A DNA stretch of 64,000 nt from Heliocidaris erythrogramma (taxonomy: Eukaryota; Echinodermata; Echinoidea; Camarodonta; Echinometridae), in the NCBI GenBank assembly GCA_025617745.1, contig CM046863.1, forward strand, positions 11,088,773 through 11,152,772, given 5' to 3'. Position numbers and translations under genes: made by a program. Below, one piece after another: positions 42,608-55,570 of the stretch. The notes beneath the pieces are model-generated. The model had not been told where the DNA came from. It saw only the letters and a program-made list of their open reading frames with translations, and ran no database searches. Positions within the stretch are counted from its first letter, which is position 1. Every line of letters starts with the position of its first letter.

Positions 42608-42984
42608 CATACACGAAATATGAAATCATTTTAGGTTATCCCCAATATATTTAATTGATTCTAAGATGTTCTCAAAGCTGCCTTTAAACTGAGCTCCTAA
42701 ATAGATCATCTTTTGACAGAATGTTAAAAACGTATGTGCTTCTTATTTCCGATCATGCACCATTCTCCCGTGTAGAAGCTTAGAAAGTACTTGATGGCAT
42801 TTTTTTGTTTTACGTTTGCAAGTCAAAAGTAATAGTTAATAATAAAAATAATGCATAATAAGTGAGTTGTTTGCTAAAATTCAAAATAAAATGCAACTAT
42901 TCTCTTAAGCGCATAGAGACAATTTTGTATTTTGCGCTATATAAGCATCTTATTATTAATTTATAGTCTTATTTTCATCAAATA

Positions 42985-43640
42985 GTTAAAGGACAAGTAA
43001 CCCCACGTGATATTCTAGATGCACCTATTGTCTGCTACGTCTTTCCATGGAGGCTGCCATTTTGTGCATGACACGGATCATTAGGTACCATATGCATTGA
43101 TAATAGCCTACCTTTACAACAGATACGTCGCTTTGTTCTGATTGTATTACGATTGTTATTGGCCATGGGCCTAGATAATTGACGACCCATGAGTTCTAAT
43201 AGCCATCCTGTAAAGCAGATTCCTCGCTTTGTTTTGGTATTGTTACGATTGTCTCCGTCCTTGACGTCAATTCTCCGTCCTTGACGTATATTTTTTATGA
43301 AGTATATTTTTTATGAACAAATTAAGACCTTTTAAAAAATATATAAAACTAAACTTACATTTCAGAATATGTGACTTTATCTAATATATATTTGTCCTCT
43401 AAAAATCAATTACAAGTTAACGATGAAGGAAATTTTACTTGGGATGAAAAATATGTTCGTGTACACATAAAGTAATGGCAGCCCCCTTATTATTGCTAGC
43501 AGACGATAACTTGGCTGGAAAATAGTGATTTATATCTATATCCTGTGTTTTTACATGAAATTGCATGTATCAAATAAGAGGCATATACTACACCATTCAA
43601 AATAAGCTAATTCATACGCTGAGGTTAATTTCCCTTTAAG
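42985..43640. repeat. Fold-back family B copy 3
   Basis: GTTAAAGGACAAGTAACC at the left, GAGGTTAATTTCCCTTTAA at the right; internal TGTCTGCTACGTC, GGCTGCCATTTTG and, inverted, ATGGCAGCCCCC and GCTAGCAGACGATAAC. Confidence 0.75.
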
Positions 43641-43676
43641 AATGACCTTAAGATGGCGCTGTTCTATTCTACCAGT

Positions 43677-43832
43677 CAGTGCCGTATATAGAGAGTCTGG
43701 CCTACTCGGTTTCAGTTGGGTAGCAACGTGGCGTATATGCCTTTGTTATGTAAGCTTGCAACAAAGGAATATGCGCCATGTTGTTACCCAACTGGAGCCG
43801 AGTTGGCCAGACTCTATCTATATACGGCACTG
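43677..43832. mobile_element. hAT-like MITE 1 with 8-bp target duplication
   Basis: CAGTGCCGTATATAGA at the left and TCTATATACGGCACTG at the right, long stem (156 bp). Flanked by CTACCAGT at 43669-43676 and 43833-43840. CAGTG ends plus an 8-bp duplication fit hAT elements. Confidence 0.85.
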
Positions 43833-43840
43833 CTACCAGT

Positions 43841-44027
43841 TAGTGTCCCTGTATAAGAGAGTTACGACAACTGGGGATTTGAACGCCATTTTGTTTCCAC
43901 TATTACGTAACATTTCTATTCAATTCCGATGAGCACCTGGGTGTTCTCAATAGAAAGAATTCGAACGCCATTTTGTTTCCAGAAAAGTGGGACGTCCATG
44001 TCGCAACTCTTTAATACAGGGACACTA
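43841..44027. mobile_element. hAT-like MITE 2 in the same target
   Basis: TAGTGTCCCTGTAT at the left, ATACAGGGACACTA at the right (187 bp). Flanked by CTACCAGT at 43833-43840 and 44028-44035. Different terminal sequence from MITE 1. Interior has a repeated GAACGCCATTTTGTTTCC. Confidence 0.85.
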
Positions 44028-44035
44028 CTACCAGT

Positions 44036-45179
44036 TAGAGGCAACTTTGCAGACACAGTAATGACAAAGTAGAGAGCTCATAAAAATGTCTTGCTTTTAC
44101 CAAAATCCAACAATTCCTCCAACATCCAATATAAATCATCGCAATTCTTTCATTTTATTCCACAACAATAAGTTTAGAATACTTCATAAACAATCACCAA
44201 AAGATACGTCGGAGGTTACATGGCGCTATATACTATATTCAAAATATGGGCTTCAAATATTAATTCTATTAAGAGATATTTCAAGTTCAATTACATTCTC
44301 AATAAACCTAAAAATGACTTGTGAATAGATCATAGGAAATGCCCCCGTACGCGCTTTCAAAGAATAGGGCCTGCGCGGAACACAAGATGGAGTTTAGTTC
44401 CGCGCATGCATTTTCATGTTATCCGTAATTTCCTGCATACTCCATAAATGTTTACTTATATAATGTCAGGTAAAGTTCTTTGAGGATGACGTTATACTTT
44501 TTATCTGTATACACAAATTATTTTTATGTGATTGGTACACTTTAAAAAAAAAAATAAGTACATCGAACATTCATCCTGTATGTCCATTTATAGAAAATAC
44601 TTTCCCCAATGAAGTGACACATGATACATTGTTTCGATTACGATACTACTATCACTACTCAGCCTAGTTTATAAACCATGTTTACATTCTTCATTCACCT
44701 TGTTTGATTGGTTGCTTAATTTCATTCAAGTATATTAAAACATGAAATATATAGCAAAGCTAGGAAGATATATAGCTTGGACACAACGACCGATGACAGC
44801 TTGCAATGAGCTTATTTCCAATGAAATCCTACATCATTATTATATTGATAAATCATAAATATTCTGTTTCATGCATATCATCATGAAGCTAATCGAAAAT
44901 AAGAATAAGCTAATCTAACGCAAAAAGAATTGAAATATTTTCTGAGTAAAACTTTGAAATGTGATCAATTTGTAATAGCTTCTAAATAAAGAGTTCCAAA
45001 ACTATCCAACATTGAAATAGAAATCTTTTGGGTTAAATAAAGTTACACTGATTTTCTTGTATCTCATGATTAACATCGGTTTTACATGACGGGTAAAGTT
45101 CCTACGTCAAGCTACGGCGCATAGGACATTGTCACGCCGTGAATAGTTTATCCATGGACAAGCAAATTACCCCCGTGCG
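44036..45179. other. AT-rich intergenic, nothing recognised
   Basis: Only a small GC-rich hairpin at about 44374-44404 (GCGCGGAAC ... GTTCCGCGC) stands out. Confidence 0.4.
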
Positions 45180-45403
45180 TAAAGTCTGGCTCACAAGAGG
45201 CGTCATTAATTTTACTGACGCTAGGACCACGTCATTGACTTGTACAGTTTTTTGCTCGCGTCATCAAAGAGATATATCTTTAAAAAATAATTACAAAATG
45301 AACAGTGCAAACAATACTTGGCGTATGGGTCAATTGCCTTCACAGGCTCGATTAGCGCAGGTACTGACGCAATGGAAATGACGCCTCATATGAGCCAGGC
45401 TTA
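45180..45403. repeat. 224-bp fold-back element, related to 36970-37060
   Basis: TAAAGTCTGGCTCACAAGAG at the left and CATATGAGCCAGGCTTA at the right. The right arm (TTCACAGGCTCGATTAGCGC, then CAGGTA.TGACG) is also found at about 36998-37025. Confidence 0.65.
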
Positions 45404-45763
45404 AGGATTGGCTCACACGTCAAGGAGTCGAATCAAATTGCTACTTTGAGGTGGATTTCCGCTCCTGTGAGAGTTCATAACCTTAGAGCATGGCTTAGAG
45501 CGTCTATTTAAATTTTTCACATTTCAAATATGGTCCGTCATGGGGTAATTTATGTAATACAAATAATGATAATTGAAGACAATTGTATTAAATGTAGGAT
45601 TTAACCGTCTTGGCAAGTGAATAGTTTGAGAATATCCTCACGTGAAGTCAGCACACGACCATCGCTTACAATCTGAAACGTTGAGGGCTGTAATCCTAGG
45701 CTGGCTATCCACAGATTGGGGCTTTGAATGTCGGACGCTATGTACAATTCTGTAGTCGGAAAG

Positions 45764-45788
45764 ACAGACAGGGAGGGAGGGGGAGACG

Positions 45789-45822
<34 letters not shown>

Positions 45823-46330
45823 GGTGAGATTAAGAGGTGGAGATATAGGAAGAGACAGAGAAAAGAGAAGGGAGATAGAGAGGAGGATGAGAGAGAAGGA
45901 AGAAAATGAAGCCGAGAAGGAGGGAGTGTATGTATGAGTGTCCGTGTGTGGGATTGCGTGAGTGTTTGTGTGTGAGAGAGAGATAGATAGAGACGTGGGA
46001 GAGACCAAGTGTGTGTGTGAGAGAGAGATAGGGAGAGAGTGTGTCAGAGAGGAGAAATCGAAGAGAGAGAAAGAGAGGTGGGGTGGGGGAGGGGGGGGGG
46101 GGTTAAGGTGGGAAAGACACACATGGGGATGGAGGAGGGCGAGGCAGGAAGGAAGAAAGAGAGAGAGAGGGGGGGGGGGTGAGATTGAGAGGTTGTGTGT
46201 GTACGTGTGAGGGTGCGTTTGTGTGTGTATGTGTGTAGTGTTAGAGAGAGGGGGAGTGAGGTGGAAAGAGAGAGGGAGGCGGGGAAATCGAGAGGGAAAG
46301 AGAGAGAGAGAAAGAGAAAGAATGAGGACA
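45764..46330. repeat. (GA)n/(GT)n-rich low complexity
   Basis: Long purine-rich tract with GAGAGA, GTGTGT and G-runs. Long open frames on either strand here are compositional. Confidence 0.9.
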
Positions 46331-47129
46331 TGATGCCAAAAGGACATGTAAACTACCACTCTAAGGTAATACTACGACTATTACTACTACGTTCTGCTAC
46401 TACGGATATTATGACTACATCGTATTTGGAATATTACCACTCCTACTACTGTCCTTACACCTGCTGCTACTGCTGCTACTACCACTACATCTCCACTACT
46501 CATTTTCTTAATTCTGTTGCTCATTTAATTTTCAGGGCCCCAATGAAGAGCAACAGTGTGTATCTAAGGGAGGGGCAAGAGGGGGCACGTGGCGGCACTT
46601 GAGGGGGCGCAAAAAAATAATATAACGTGAATGTGTCGGCAATGATTACTACTACTCCTACTACTGCTGCTATTCTATATCGGATGACCCTGAACGTTGC
46701 TAGTCCAAATTTAAAGAATGGGAGGGGGTCGTGGAGGCCAACAAACAAAAAAGTATTTCGAGATCGCCTTGACCTCATATTGGTCAAATTTATGACAGAT
46801 ATCGTTTTCTTTTAACAAGTAAAAGGTCATACAATTATTATTGACGAGCTGCCGGCAAGGCAGAAACTCCATCACTAATTTGTCCTGTCTGAGAGGGGAT
46901 GACACCCCCACCCCCAATGTCCATGCAGACAACAACCGTTTACCTTCTTGTGTATTGGCAGCCTTAAAGACAGCTATTCCATCTGATTGTAGTTTCAAGA
47001 TGAAGAACATGTCATTTTGTGGGATCTGTCTCCTTGGCTGTGTCATGTAGGGAGGAAAGACCTGCCGAATTGATAGCAAAATGATTCGATACTATTAATC
47101 TTGCTTACAAACGAAAAACAATAAAAAAG

Positions 47130-47345
47130 TATGATGATGACGATAATAACAATGACAGTGATGATGATAACATTATTACTACTACTACTACTTGTCATTA
47201 ATAATAATAACAAGAAGAAGACGAAGAAGAAGAGGAAGAAAAAAAAAAGAAGAATAGTATTAATGATAATAATAATGATGATGGTGATGATGAAGAAGAA
47301 GAAAAATAATATAATAAAACAACACAATAAACAATAGAAATCACA
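47130..47345. repeat. Trinucleotide low complexity (GAT, GAA, AAT)
   Basis: GATGAT, AAGAAGA and AATAAT runs. No gene. Confidence 0.9.
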
Positions 47346-47376
47346 ATAATAATGATATTCGCAATAATATTACTAA

Positions 47377-47892
47377 CTAGTTTATCGAATTGAAAAACTA
47401 GGATTATCGAATTGATAAACCGGGTTTTTCAAAAAACCTATGATATCGGTCGATATTCAGGGTTCTGATAAACCAGGATTATCAAATCGAAAAACTAGGT
47501 TTATCAAATTCGATAAACTAGATTTATCAAATTCGACAAACTAGATTTATCAAATTCGACAAACTAGGTTTATCAAATTCGATAAACTAGGTTTATCAAA
47601 TTCGATAATCTAGGTTTATCAAATTCGATAATCTAGGTTTATCAAAATAGTTGTCAAAAAATTAGATAATGTAGGTTTATCGAATTCGATAATCTAGGTT
47701 TATCGAATTCGATAAACTAGGTTTATCAAATTCGATAAACTAGGATCATTATCAAATTCGATAATCTAGGTTTATCAAAATAGTTGTCCAAAAATTCAAT
47801 AATCTAGGTTTATCGAATTTGATAATCTAGGTTTATCGAATTCGAAAATCTAGGTTTATCGAATTCGATAAACTAGGTTTATCAAATTCGAT
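47377..47892. repeat. Left array of TTTATCGAATTCGATAAA palindromes
   Basis: Units of about 23 bp, CTAGGTTTATCGAATTCGAT and variants (AAATTCGATAA, AATCTAGG); each unit is a near-perfect palindrome. The left edge has a variant segment GATATCGGTCGATATTC with GGTTCTGATAAACCAGG. Confidence 0.9.
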
Positions 47893-49010
47893 GGTAACCC
47901 CGAATATCACGTGATTATCGCATGCGCATGCGCACTTAGTCCCGCGCGCGCGGGGCGGCTCGGGGCATGCGCAGCCGGCACCTACTCGCACGCCGGAATA
48001 ACTTCGGGTTTTCTCATCCAATCATTACCCCGTTCTTCTTATTATTTATGAATATACATGAAAATAATTACCATACCATCCTCTTTCATGTAATATATAT
48101 TTCAGCGTGCAAAAAATACATTAAAATATTAAATATTATCCTCAAACTGACTCATATTTTTCTTTGAAAATACACATATTATCAAGGTGATTTTTATAAG
48201 CTGATATTAAAAATCTCCATCTTATTAAGGCTAATTTAAATTATATTTTGTTTTTTTTTTAAGGTTAGGTCTGTCTAGCTGACATAAACAGCTACAAATT
48301 AAAACAAAAACAATCACAAACATTAAAGGCTCATAAATACATTTACTACAATTACAAACCGTACGTGACTAATTGGAACAGAGTTTATATACAAAACATT
48401 TATAATAAAAAAAAAATGTATAACAGAGTTTAATATTTGCTAATTAATGTTAATTGTTTACATGACAATCAGGCTACTTGTAAAGATTTAATATGCACGC
48501 AAAATAATATAATTATTTATAATATAATTCAACTAGAATTCTTTTGAACAATATTTTTTCCACGAGCCCCGAGAAAACACATCCACTCGCCCTAATAACC
48601 CATGCATATACTCTATAGAGTTAACATAAATAGCACCGATCATGCTGTTAAAATCCAAATAAGGCCTATGTTTAAAGCCGATTAGCGAAGAATCCTGGAA
48701 CTAAAATTTGTAAGTGTGATTAATTTTGATCAAGAAAATATCCCAAATAATCAAATTAAACAAAAAATAAATCATGAAAAACCTGAGGATTTTCATAAAT
48801 AAGCGTTCTGTAAAGAGTACAAAAATAGTTGGACTTTTTGTAATCGATTACGCTCAATACCTCTCAGAATGTTATTCACATGATCCCAGGACCATTGCTA
48901 CGTTCATCACGATTGGGTAAAGGTGCCAACACGAAAGTTAAATTAGCTACCACAAAAACCAACACTGCCATGTTCTTCGCCGCCATTTTTGCACTTTCGA
49001 CATGTCATGT
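47893..49010. other. Single-copy core between two palindrome arrays
   Basis: About 1.1 kb, not repetitive in this window. Its left 100 bp are GC-rich with ATCACGTGAT (47908-47917) and a TGCGCATGCGCA site (47923-47934), like a small CpG-island promoter. The rest is AT-rich. Right edge holds the small ORF 48876-48986. Confidence 0.6.
48876..48986 (-). CDS. Possible first exon or small ORF with signal peptide
   Basis: Minus-strand ATG at 48984-48986 in an AAAATGGCGGC context (Kozak and YY1-like). Reads MAAKNMAVLVFVVANLTFV, then LAPLPNRDERSNGPGIM and TGA; a GTGAAT donor overlaps the stop. The hydrophobic stretch at residues 6-21 looks like a signal peptide with cleavage near the LAP. No downstream exon was recognised. 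It may be chance. Confidence 0.3.
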   Translation of the reverse strand: MAAKNMAVLVFVVANLTFVLAPLPNRDERSNGPGIM

Positions 49011-49832
49011 GATCAATTCGATAAACCTAGATTATCGAATTCGATAAACCTAGATTATCGAATTCGATAAACCTAGATTATCGAATTCGATAATCTAGGT
49101 TTATCAAATTCGATAAACTAGGATTATCAAATCGAAAAACCTGTGATATCAGAACCCCGAATATCGACTGATATCACAGGTTTTTTGATAAACCAGGTTT
49201 TTCGATTTGATAATCCTAGTTTATCAAATCGAAAAACTAGGTTTATCAAATTCGATAAACTAGGTTTATCGAATTCGATAATCTAGGTTTATCGAATTCG
49301 ATAAACTAGGATTATCAAATCGAAAAACCTGGTTTATCAAAAAACCTGTGATATCAGTCGATATTCGGGGTTCTGATAAACCAGGATTATCAAATTTGAT
49401 AAACCTAGTTTATCGAATTGAAAAACTAGGTTTATCGAATCGAAAAACCAGGATTATCAAAAAACCTGTGATATCGGTCGATATTCAGGGTTCTGATAAA
49501 CCAGGATTATCAAATTTGATAAAACTAGTTTATCGAATTTAAAAACTAGGTTTATCGAATCGAAAAACCAGGATTATCAAAAAACCTGTGATATCGGTCG
49601 ATATTCAGGGTTCTGATAAACCAGGATTATCAAATTTGATAAACCTAGTTTATCGAATCGAAAAACTAGGATTATCAAATTGATAAAAACCGGGTTTTTC
49701 AAAGAATTCGATAAACTAGGTTTATCGCTTGATATTCGGGGTTGTTGTTGAAAAACTAGGTTTATCAATTCGATAATCTAGGATTCTCGGCGAAAAACCT
49801 AATTTATCGTCGATAAACTAGGTTTATCGAAT
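49011..49832. repeat. Right array of palindromic units
   Basis: Same 23-bp palindromic units as 47377-47892, plus four segments of AAACCTGTGATATC, (A/G)GTCGATATTC and GGGTTCTGATAAACC at about 49139, 49344, 49461 and 49580; the 49139 one is itself palindromic. Confidence 0.9.
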
Positions 49833-50275
49833 TTTTGGACAACTATCGTTCCATAGCTGCTGCCTATGTCGCGATTTATATGTTGTAGGAATGGCGCGTC
49901 AAAACTGGAGCATAGGCATTCTCGGCAAGACAGCCCACTTTGAACAAAGATAATTTATTTCCAAAATATTTTTCATGCAAAACAAAATGTGTGGCCAACT
50001 TCTATGGAATTTAAGCTCTCGTTCATCGAAAACATAAAATGTAACCAGGCACCACAAAACCACCAAAAAGTCACCAGATATGATTTTTTAGTTAAGGTCT
50101 AATTCTGAAAGAGCAGATTCTCAGCTTTAAAATGATATATATAAATCATTAGCATTGGATGTTCCTAACCCAATGTACAAAGAGAAGAATGCACAGTCCC
50201 TCATAATGTTACTTCTGAGAAATGGGTTTAAAGTTTGCGGTCTATTGAAGCACTCTGACTTGCAGGTTACAGCCC

Positions 50276-50525
50276 TATAGCTAGAAGGTCCGATAGTTAG
50301 CGGGCCCGATAGACCTACACCCAATAGATAGAAGGTTCGATAGACCGAATGTACGACAGGGTCCAATAGTCCGAAGGTTCTATAGATCGAATGTCCAACG
50401 GGGTCCGATAGTCAGAAGGTCCGATAGACAGAAGGTTCTATAGACCGAATCGGCAAAAGGGTCCGATAGTCCGAAGGTTCAGTAGGGGTCCGATAGTTAG
50501 AAGGTCCGATAGACCGACAATAACG
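50276..50525. repeat. Left terminal array of GGTCCGATAG units
   Basis: GAAGGTCCGATAGACCGAA-type units, about 11 in a row, with small variants (TTCGATAG, GTCCAATAG). Mirrors 55276-55570. Confidence 0.9.
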
Positions 50526-50715
50526 TAAAACGGTAAAATAAGTGAATACAATAATTTTTTTAATGCCTTATCTTTTTCTATGTGTATTATAATAAACCGA
50601 TGCACTAGGTCTGTAGGCCCACCCTCCTCCCCCCCCCCCAAAAAAAAAATAAATGGGGAACTTATTTTCAGGTTTTGTTTTGTTTTATAAATTTTCAACA
50701 TGTTAAAAGTATTTT

Positions 50716-51114
50716 TAACAGAGCATCATCATCATCACCGTGGGGCGGGGGTGGTCCACCCATGCAGCTCAGCCCCTGGTTAATTTTGCCACTAAACCGA
50801 TGCATTGGCAATGGGGAACGCTGACCATTGTTTGAAACATGGAAATCTAATTATATGGTACACACTAAAGCCCCGAGGCCCATCATGCCCGAAGCATTTT
50901 TTTTTCTAGTGGAGCAAGCTTAGGAAAGGGCGTCCCCTTCAAACACAAGTGTTATTTTAATATTAAACAAAGAAATTTTATGGGGGCACACTTTATAGTT
51001 GAATTTTCATTAAATGTAACAAAAGATAAGATTCTAACAAAAGATTCTGCCCGATAAAAATGAAATTGTTTCCATTAGGCCCTACCACCTTGGGAGGGGG
51101 AGATTTCCATTTTT

Positions 51115-51145
<31 letters not shown>

Positions 51146-54100
51146 TTTTTTATTTTTTTTTGGGGGGGGGGGGGGTTTCAGGTGATATTTTCCTATCAGC
51201 TATGATGTCAGCTTTTATACTTTTTTGAATGTTCACCGACTACACCCATACTACTATCTTGTGGCAGATTTTAGTATGTGGACTCTGTCGGGTAAATTAT
51301 ACCATTTTGGGGGAGGGGGTGGGGGAATTCGAGAATAGTGGGATACCTCACTGCCCGAATATTATGATATTCGGGCTTCTTGTTGCTGCAGGACGTAAGA
51401 GGTGCTTGCTGCAAGAAACAATCTAGGTCTAGTTTCTTGATTGTATGAGCGAGCAAAGCGAGCGAACGAGAGAGAGAGAGAAACAAAAATAATTTTGTAT
51501 CCTGAGAATAGGTTCTAGCGTATTGTTATTCCGTTCTCATAATCTGTGTAACATGTTATCGGCAACTTTCGTTCTCATATTGGGAAGAGACTATTGGTCA
51601 CATGCCATTATTTCTGAAAATTCATCTCTTTAGCCTCTTTAGGTCAACTTGCCGCTCGATTCTTTTCAGTTATGTTGCTAACATTCTTTGATTAGTAAAA
51701 TAGCATAACATTCGCTAGAGATTCAAGATGCAAACCAAATAACTTCCATAAGAATATGACTTATTAATATAATTGCATTGGTTTATATACATAAATATAG
51801 CGATTATATTAATAAATAAGATAAGATTCTAACAAAAGATTCTGCCCGATAAAAATGAAATTGTTTCCATTAGGCCCTACCACCTTGGGAGGGGGAGATT
51901 TCCATTTTTTTATTTTTTATTTATTTATTTATTTTATTATTATTTTTTTGGGGGGGGGGGGGGGGGTTTCAGGTGATATTTTCCTACCAGCTATGATGTC
52001 AGCTTTTATACTTTTTTGAATGTTCACCGACTACACCCATACTACTATCTTGTGGCAGATTTTAGTATGTGGACTCTGTCGGGTAAATTATACCATTTTG
52101 GGGGGAGGGGGGTGGGGGAATTCGAGAATAGTGGGATACCTCACTGCCCGAATATTATGATATTCGGGCTTCTTGTTGCTGCAGGACGTAAGAGGTGCTT
52201 GCTGCAAGAAACAATCTAGGTCTAGTTTCTTGATTGTATGAGCGAGCAAAGCGAGTGAACGAGAGAGAGAGAGAAAAAAAAATAATTTTGTATCCTGAGA
52301 ATAGGTTCTAGCGTATTGTTATTCCGTTCCCATAATCTGTGTAACATGTTATCGGCAACTTTCGTTCTCATATTGGGAAGAGACTATTGGTCACATGCCA
52401 TTATTTTTGAAAATTCATCTCTTTAGCCTCTTTAGGTCAACTTGCCGCTCGATTCTTTTCAGTTATGTTGCTAACATTCTTTGATTAGTAAAATAGCATA
52501 ACATTCGCTAGAGATTCAAGATGCAAACCAAATAACTTCCATAAGAATATGACTTATTAATATAATTGCATTGGTTTATATACATAAATATAGCGATTAT
52601 ATTAATAAATAATTAATATCAATAATGAAAATATAATGGGCATTGGTAAATAACCCTAATAATGCTAGTGAGCGAAGTTTTTATTTTTTTTGTTTTCTCT
52701 TTCCTTTCTGATCATCATCATCACCGTGGGGCGGGGGTGGTCCACCCATGCAGCTCAGCCCCCTGGTTAATTTTGCCACTAAACCGATGCATTGGCAATG
52801 GGGAACGCTGACCATTGTTTGAAACATGGAAATCTAATTATATGGTACACACTAAAGCCCCGAGGCCCATCATGCCCGAAGCATTTTTTTTTCTAGTGGA
52901 GCAAGCTTAGGAAAGGGCGTCCCCTTCAAACACAAGTGTTATTTTAATATTAAACAAAGAAATTTTATGGGGGCACACTTTATAGTTGAATTTTCATTAA
53001 ATGTAACAAAAGATAAGATTCTAACAAAAGATTCTGCCCGATAAAAATGAAATTGTTTCCATTAGGCCCTACCACCTTGGGAGGGGGAGATTTCCATTTT
53101 TTTATTTTTTATTTATTTATTTATTTTATTTTATTTTATTTTTTTTTTTTTTTTGGGGGGGGGGGGGGGGTTTCAGGTGATATTTTCCTACCAGCTATGA
53201 TGTCAGCTTTTATACTTTTTTGAATGTTCACCGACTACACCCATACTACTATCTTGTGGCAGATTTTAGTATGTGGACTCTGTCGGGTAAATTATACCAT
53301 TTTGGGGGGAGGGGGGTGGGGGAATTCGAGAATAGTGGGATACCTCACTGCCCGAATATTATGATATTCGGGCTTCTTGTTGCTGCAGGACGTAAGAGGT
53401 GCTTGCTGCAAGAAACAATCTAGGTCTAGTTTCTTGATTGTATGAGCGAGCAAAGCGAGTGAACGAGAGAGAGAGAGAGAAAAAAATAATTTTGTATCCT
53501 GAGAATAGGTTCTAGCGTATTGTTATTCCGTTCCCATAATCTGTGTAACATGTTATCGGCAACTTTCGTTCTCATATTGGGAAGAGACTATTGGTCACAT
53601 GCCATTATTTTTGAAAATTCATCTATTTAGCCTCTTTAGGTCAACTTGCCGCTCGATTCTTTTCAGTTATGTTGCTAACATTCTTTGATTAGTAAAATAG
53701 CATAACATTCGCTAGAGATTCAAGATGCAAACCAAATAACTTCCATAAGAATATGACTTATTAATATAATTGCATTGGTTTATATACATAAATATAGCGA
53801 TTATATTAATAAATAATTAATATCAATAATGAAAATATAATGGGCATTGGTAAATAACCCTAATAATGCTAGTGAGCGAAGTTTTTATTTTTTTTGTTTT
53901 CTCTTTCCTTTCTGATCATCATCATCACCGTGGGGCGGGGGTGGTCCACCCATGCAGCTCAGCCCCCTGGTTAATTTTGCCACTAAACCGATGCATTGGC
54001 AATGGGGAACGCTGACCATTGTTTGAAACATGGAAATCTAATTATATGGTACACACTAAAGCCCCGAGGCCCATCATGCCCGAAGCATTTTTTTTTCTAG

Positions 54101-55113
54101 TGGAGCAAGCTTAGGAAAGGGCGTCCCCTTCAAACACAAGTGTTATTTTAATATTAAACAAAGAAATTTTATGGGGGCACACTTTATAGTTGAATTTTCA
54201 TTAAATGTAACAAAAGATAAGATTCTAACAAAAGATTCTGCCCGATAAAAATGAAATTGTTTCCATTAGGACCTACCACCTTGGGAGGGGGAGATTTCCA
54301 TTTTTTTATTTTTTATTTATTTATTTATTTTATTTTTATTTTATTTTTTTTTGGGGGGGGGGGGGGGGTTTCAGGTGATATTTTCCTACCAGCTATGATG
54401 TCAGCTTTTATACTTTTTTGAATGTTCACCGACTACACCCATACTACTATCTTGTGGCAGATTTTAGTATGTGGACTCTGTCGGGTAAATTATACCATTT
54501 TGGGGGGAGGGGGGTGGGGGAATTCGAGAATAGTGGGATACCTCACTGCCCGAATATTATGATATTCGGGCTTCTTGTTGCTGCAGGACGTAAGAGGTGC
54601 TTGCTGCAAGAAACAATCTAGGTCTAGTTTCTTGATTGTATGAGCGAGCAAAGCGAGTGAACGAGAGAGAGAGAGAAAAAAAAAAAATTTTGTATCCTGA
54701 GAATAGGTTCTAGCGTATTGTTATTCCGTTCCCATAATCTGTGTAACACGTTATCGGCAACTTTCGTTCTCATATTGGGAAGAGACTATTGGTCACATGC
54801 CATTATTTTTGAAAATTCATCTCTTTAGCCTCTTTAGGTCAACTTGCCGCTCGATTCTTTTCAGTTATGTTGCTAACATTCTTTGATTAGTAAAATAGCA
54901 TAACATTCGCTAGAGATTCAAGATGCAAACCAAATAACTTCCATAAGAATATGACTTATTAATATAATTGCATTGGTTTATATACATAAATATAGCGATT
55001 ATATTAATAAATAATTAATATCAATAATGAAAATATAATGGGCATTGGTAAATAACCCTAATAATGCTAGTGAGCGAAGTTTTTATTTTTTTTGTTTTCT
55101 CTTTCCTTTCTGA
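50716..55113. repeat. 1.2-kb tandem repeat, four units
   Basis: Units about 50716-51819, 51820-52710 (lacking about 300 bp at its start), 52710-53913 and 53914-55113. Units 3 and 4 are nearly identical. Each holds CATCATCATCACCGTGGGGC, TGGAGCAAGCTTAGGAAAGG, a (TTTA)n run, a G-tract of 13-17, CGAATATTATGATATTCGGG (hairpin), and GAGCGAGCAAAGCGAG. A 67-codon open frame recurs unchanged at 52016, 53220 and 54418; it spans a G-run and is probably incidental. Confidence 0.92.
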
Positions 55114-55275
55114 TTTCTTCTTTTATATTAATTTCTCTTCTTTTCATTTCTGTTCTTCTTTCCTTTTCAACCTATTCCTTTTTTTCTTTTTCTTTGGTTG
55201 GAACGCCCCCACTTATTTTAACCACATATTTTACCCACTTATCATGTTATCCACTATTTTACCCTTTTACGTATT

Positions 55276-55570
55276 TATTGTCGGTCTATCGGACCTTCTA
55301 ACTATCGGACCCCTACTGAACCTTCGGACTATCGGACCCTTTTGCCGATTCGGTCTATAGAACCTTCTGTCTATTGCAACCCTCTCGTACATTCGGTCTA
55401 TCGAACCTTCTATCTATCGGACCTTCTGACTATCGGACCCGTTGGTCATTCGATCAATAGAACCTTCGGACTATCGGACCCTCTCGTACATTCGGTCTAT
55501 GGAACCTTCTATCTATTGGGTGTCGGTCTATCGGACCCGCTAACTTTCGGACCTTCTAGCTATAGGGATG
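55276..55570. repeat. Right terminal array of CTATCGGACC units
   Basis: TCGGTCTATCGGACCTTCTA-type units, about 13, the inverse of the left array, with local rearrangements. Confidence 0.9.

Noticed and set aside
45601..46359. 252-codon frame on the minus strand, longest in the window
   Set aside because: Ser/Leu/Pro/His-rich translation of a (GA)n/(GT)n tract, with no domain and no splice context.
52016..54621. 67-codon frame repeated identically three times
   Set aside because: Identity follows from the recent tandem duplication of the DNA. The frame spans a G-run, is disrupted in the first unit, and has no family resemblance, so it is not called a gene.
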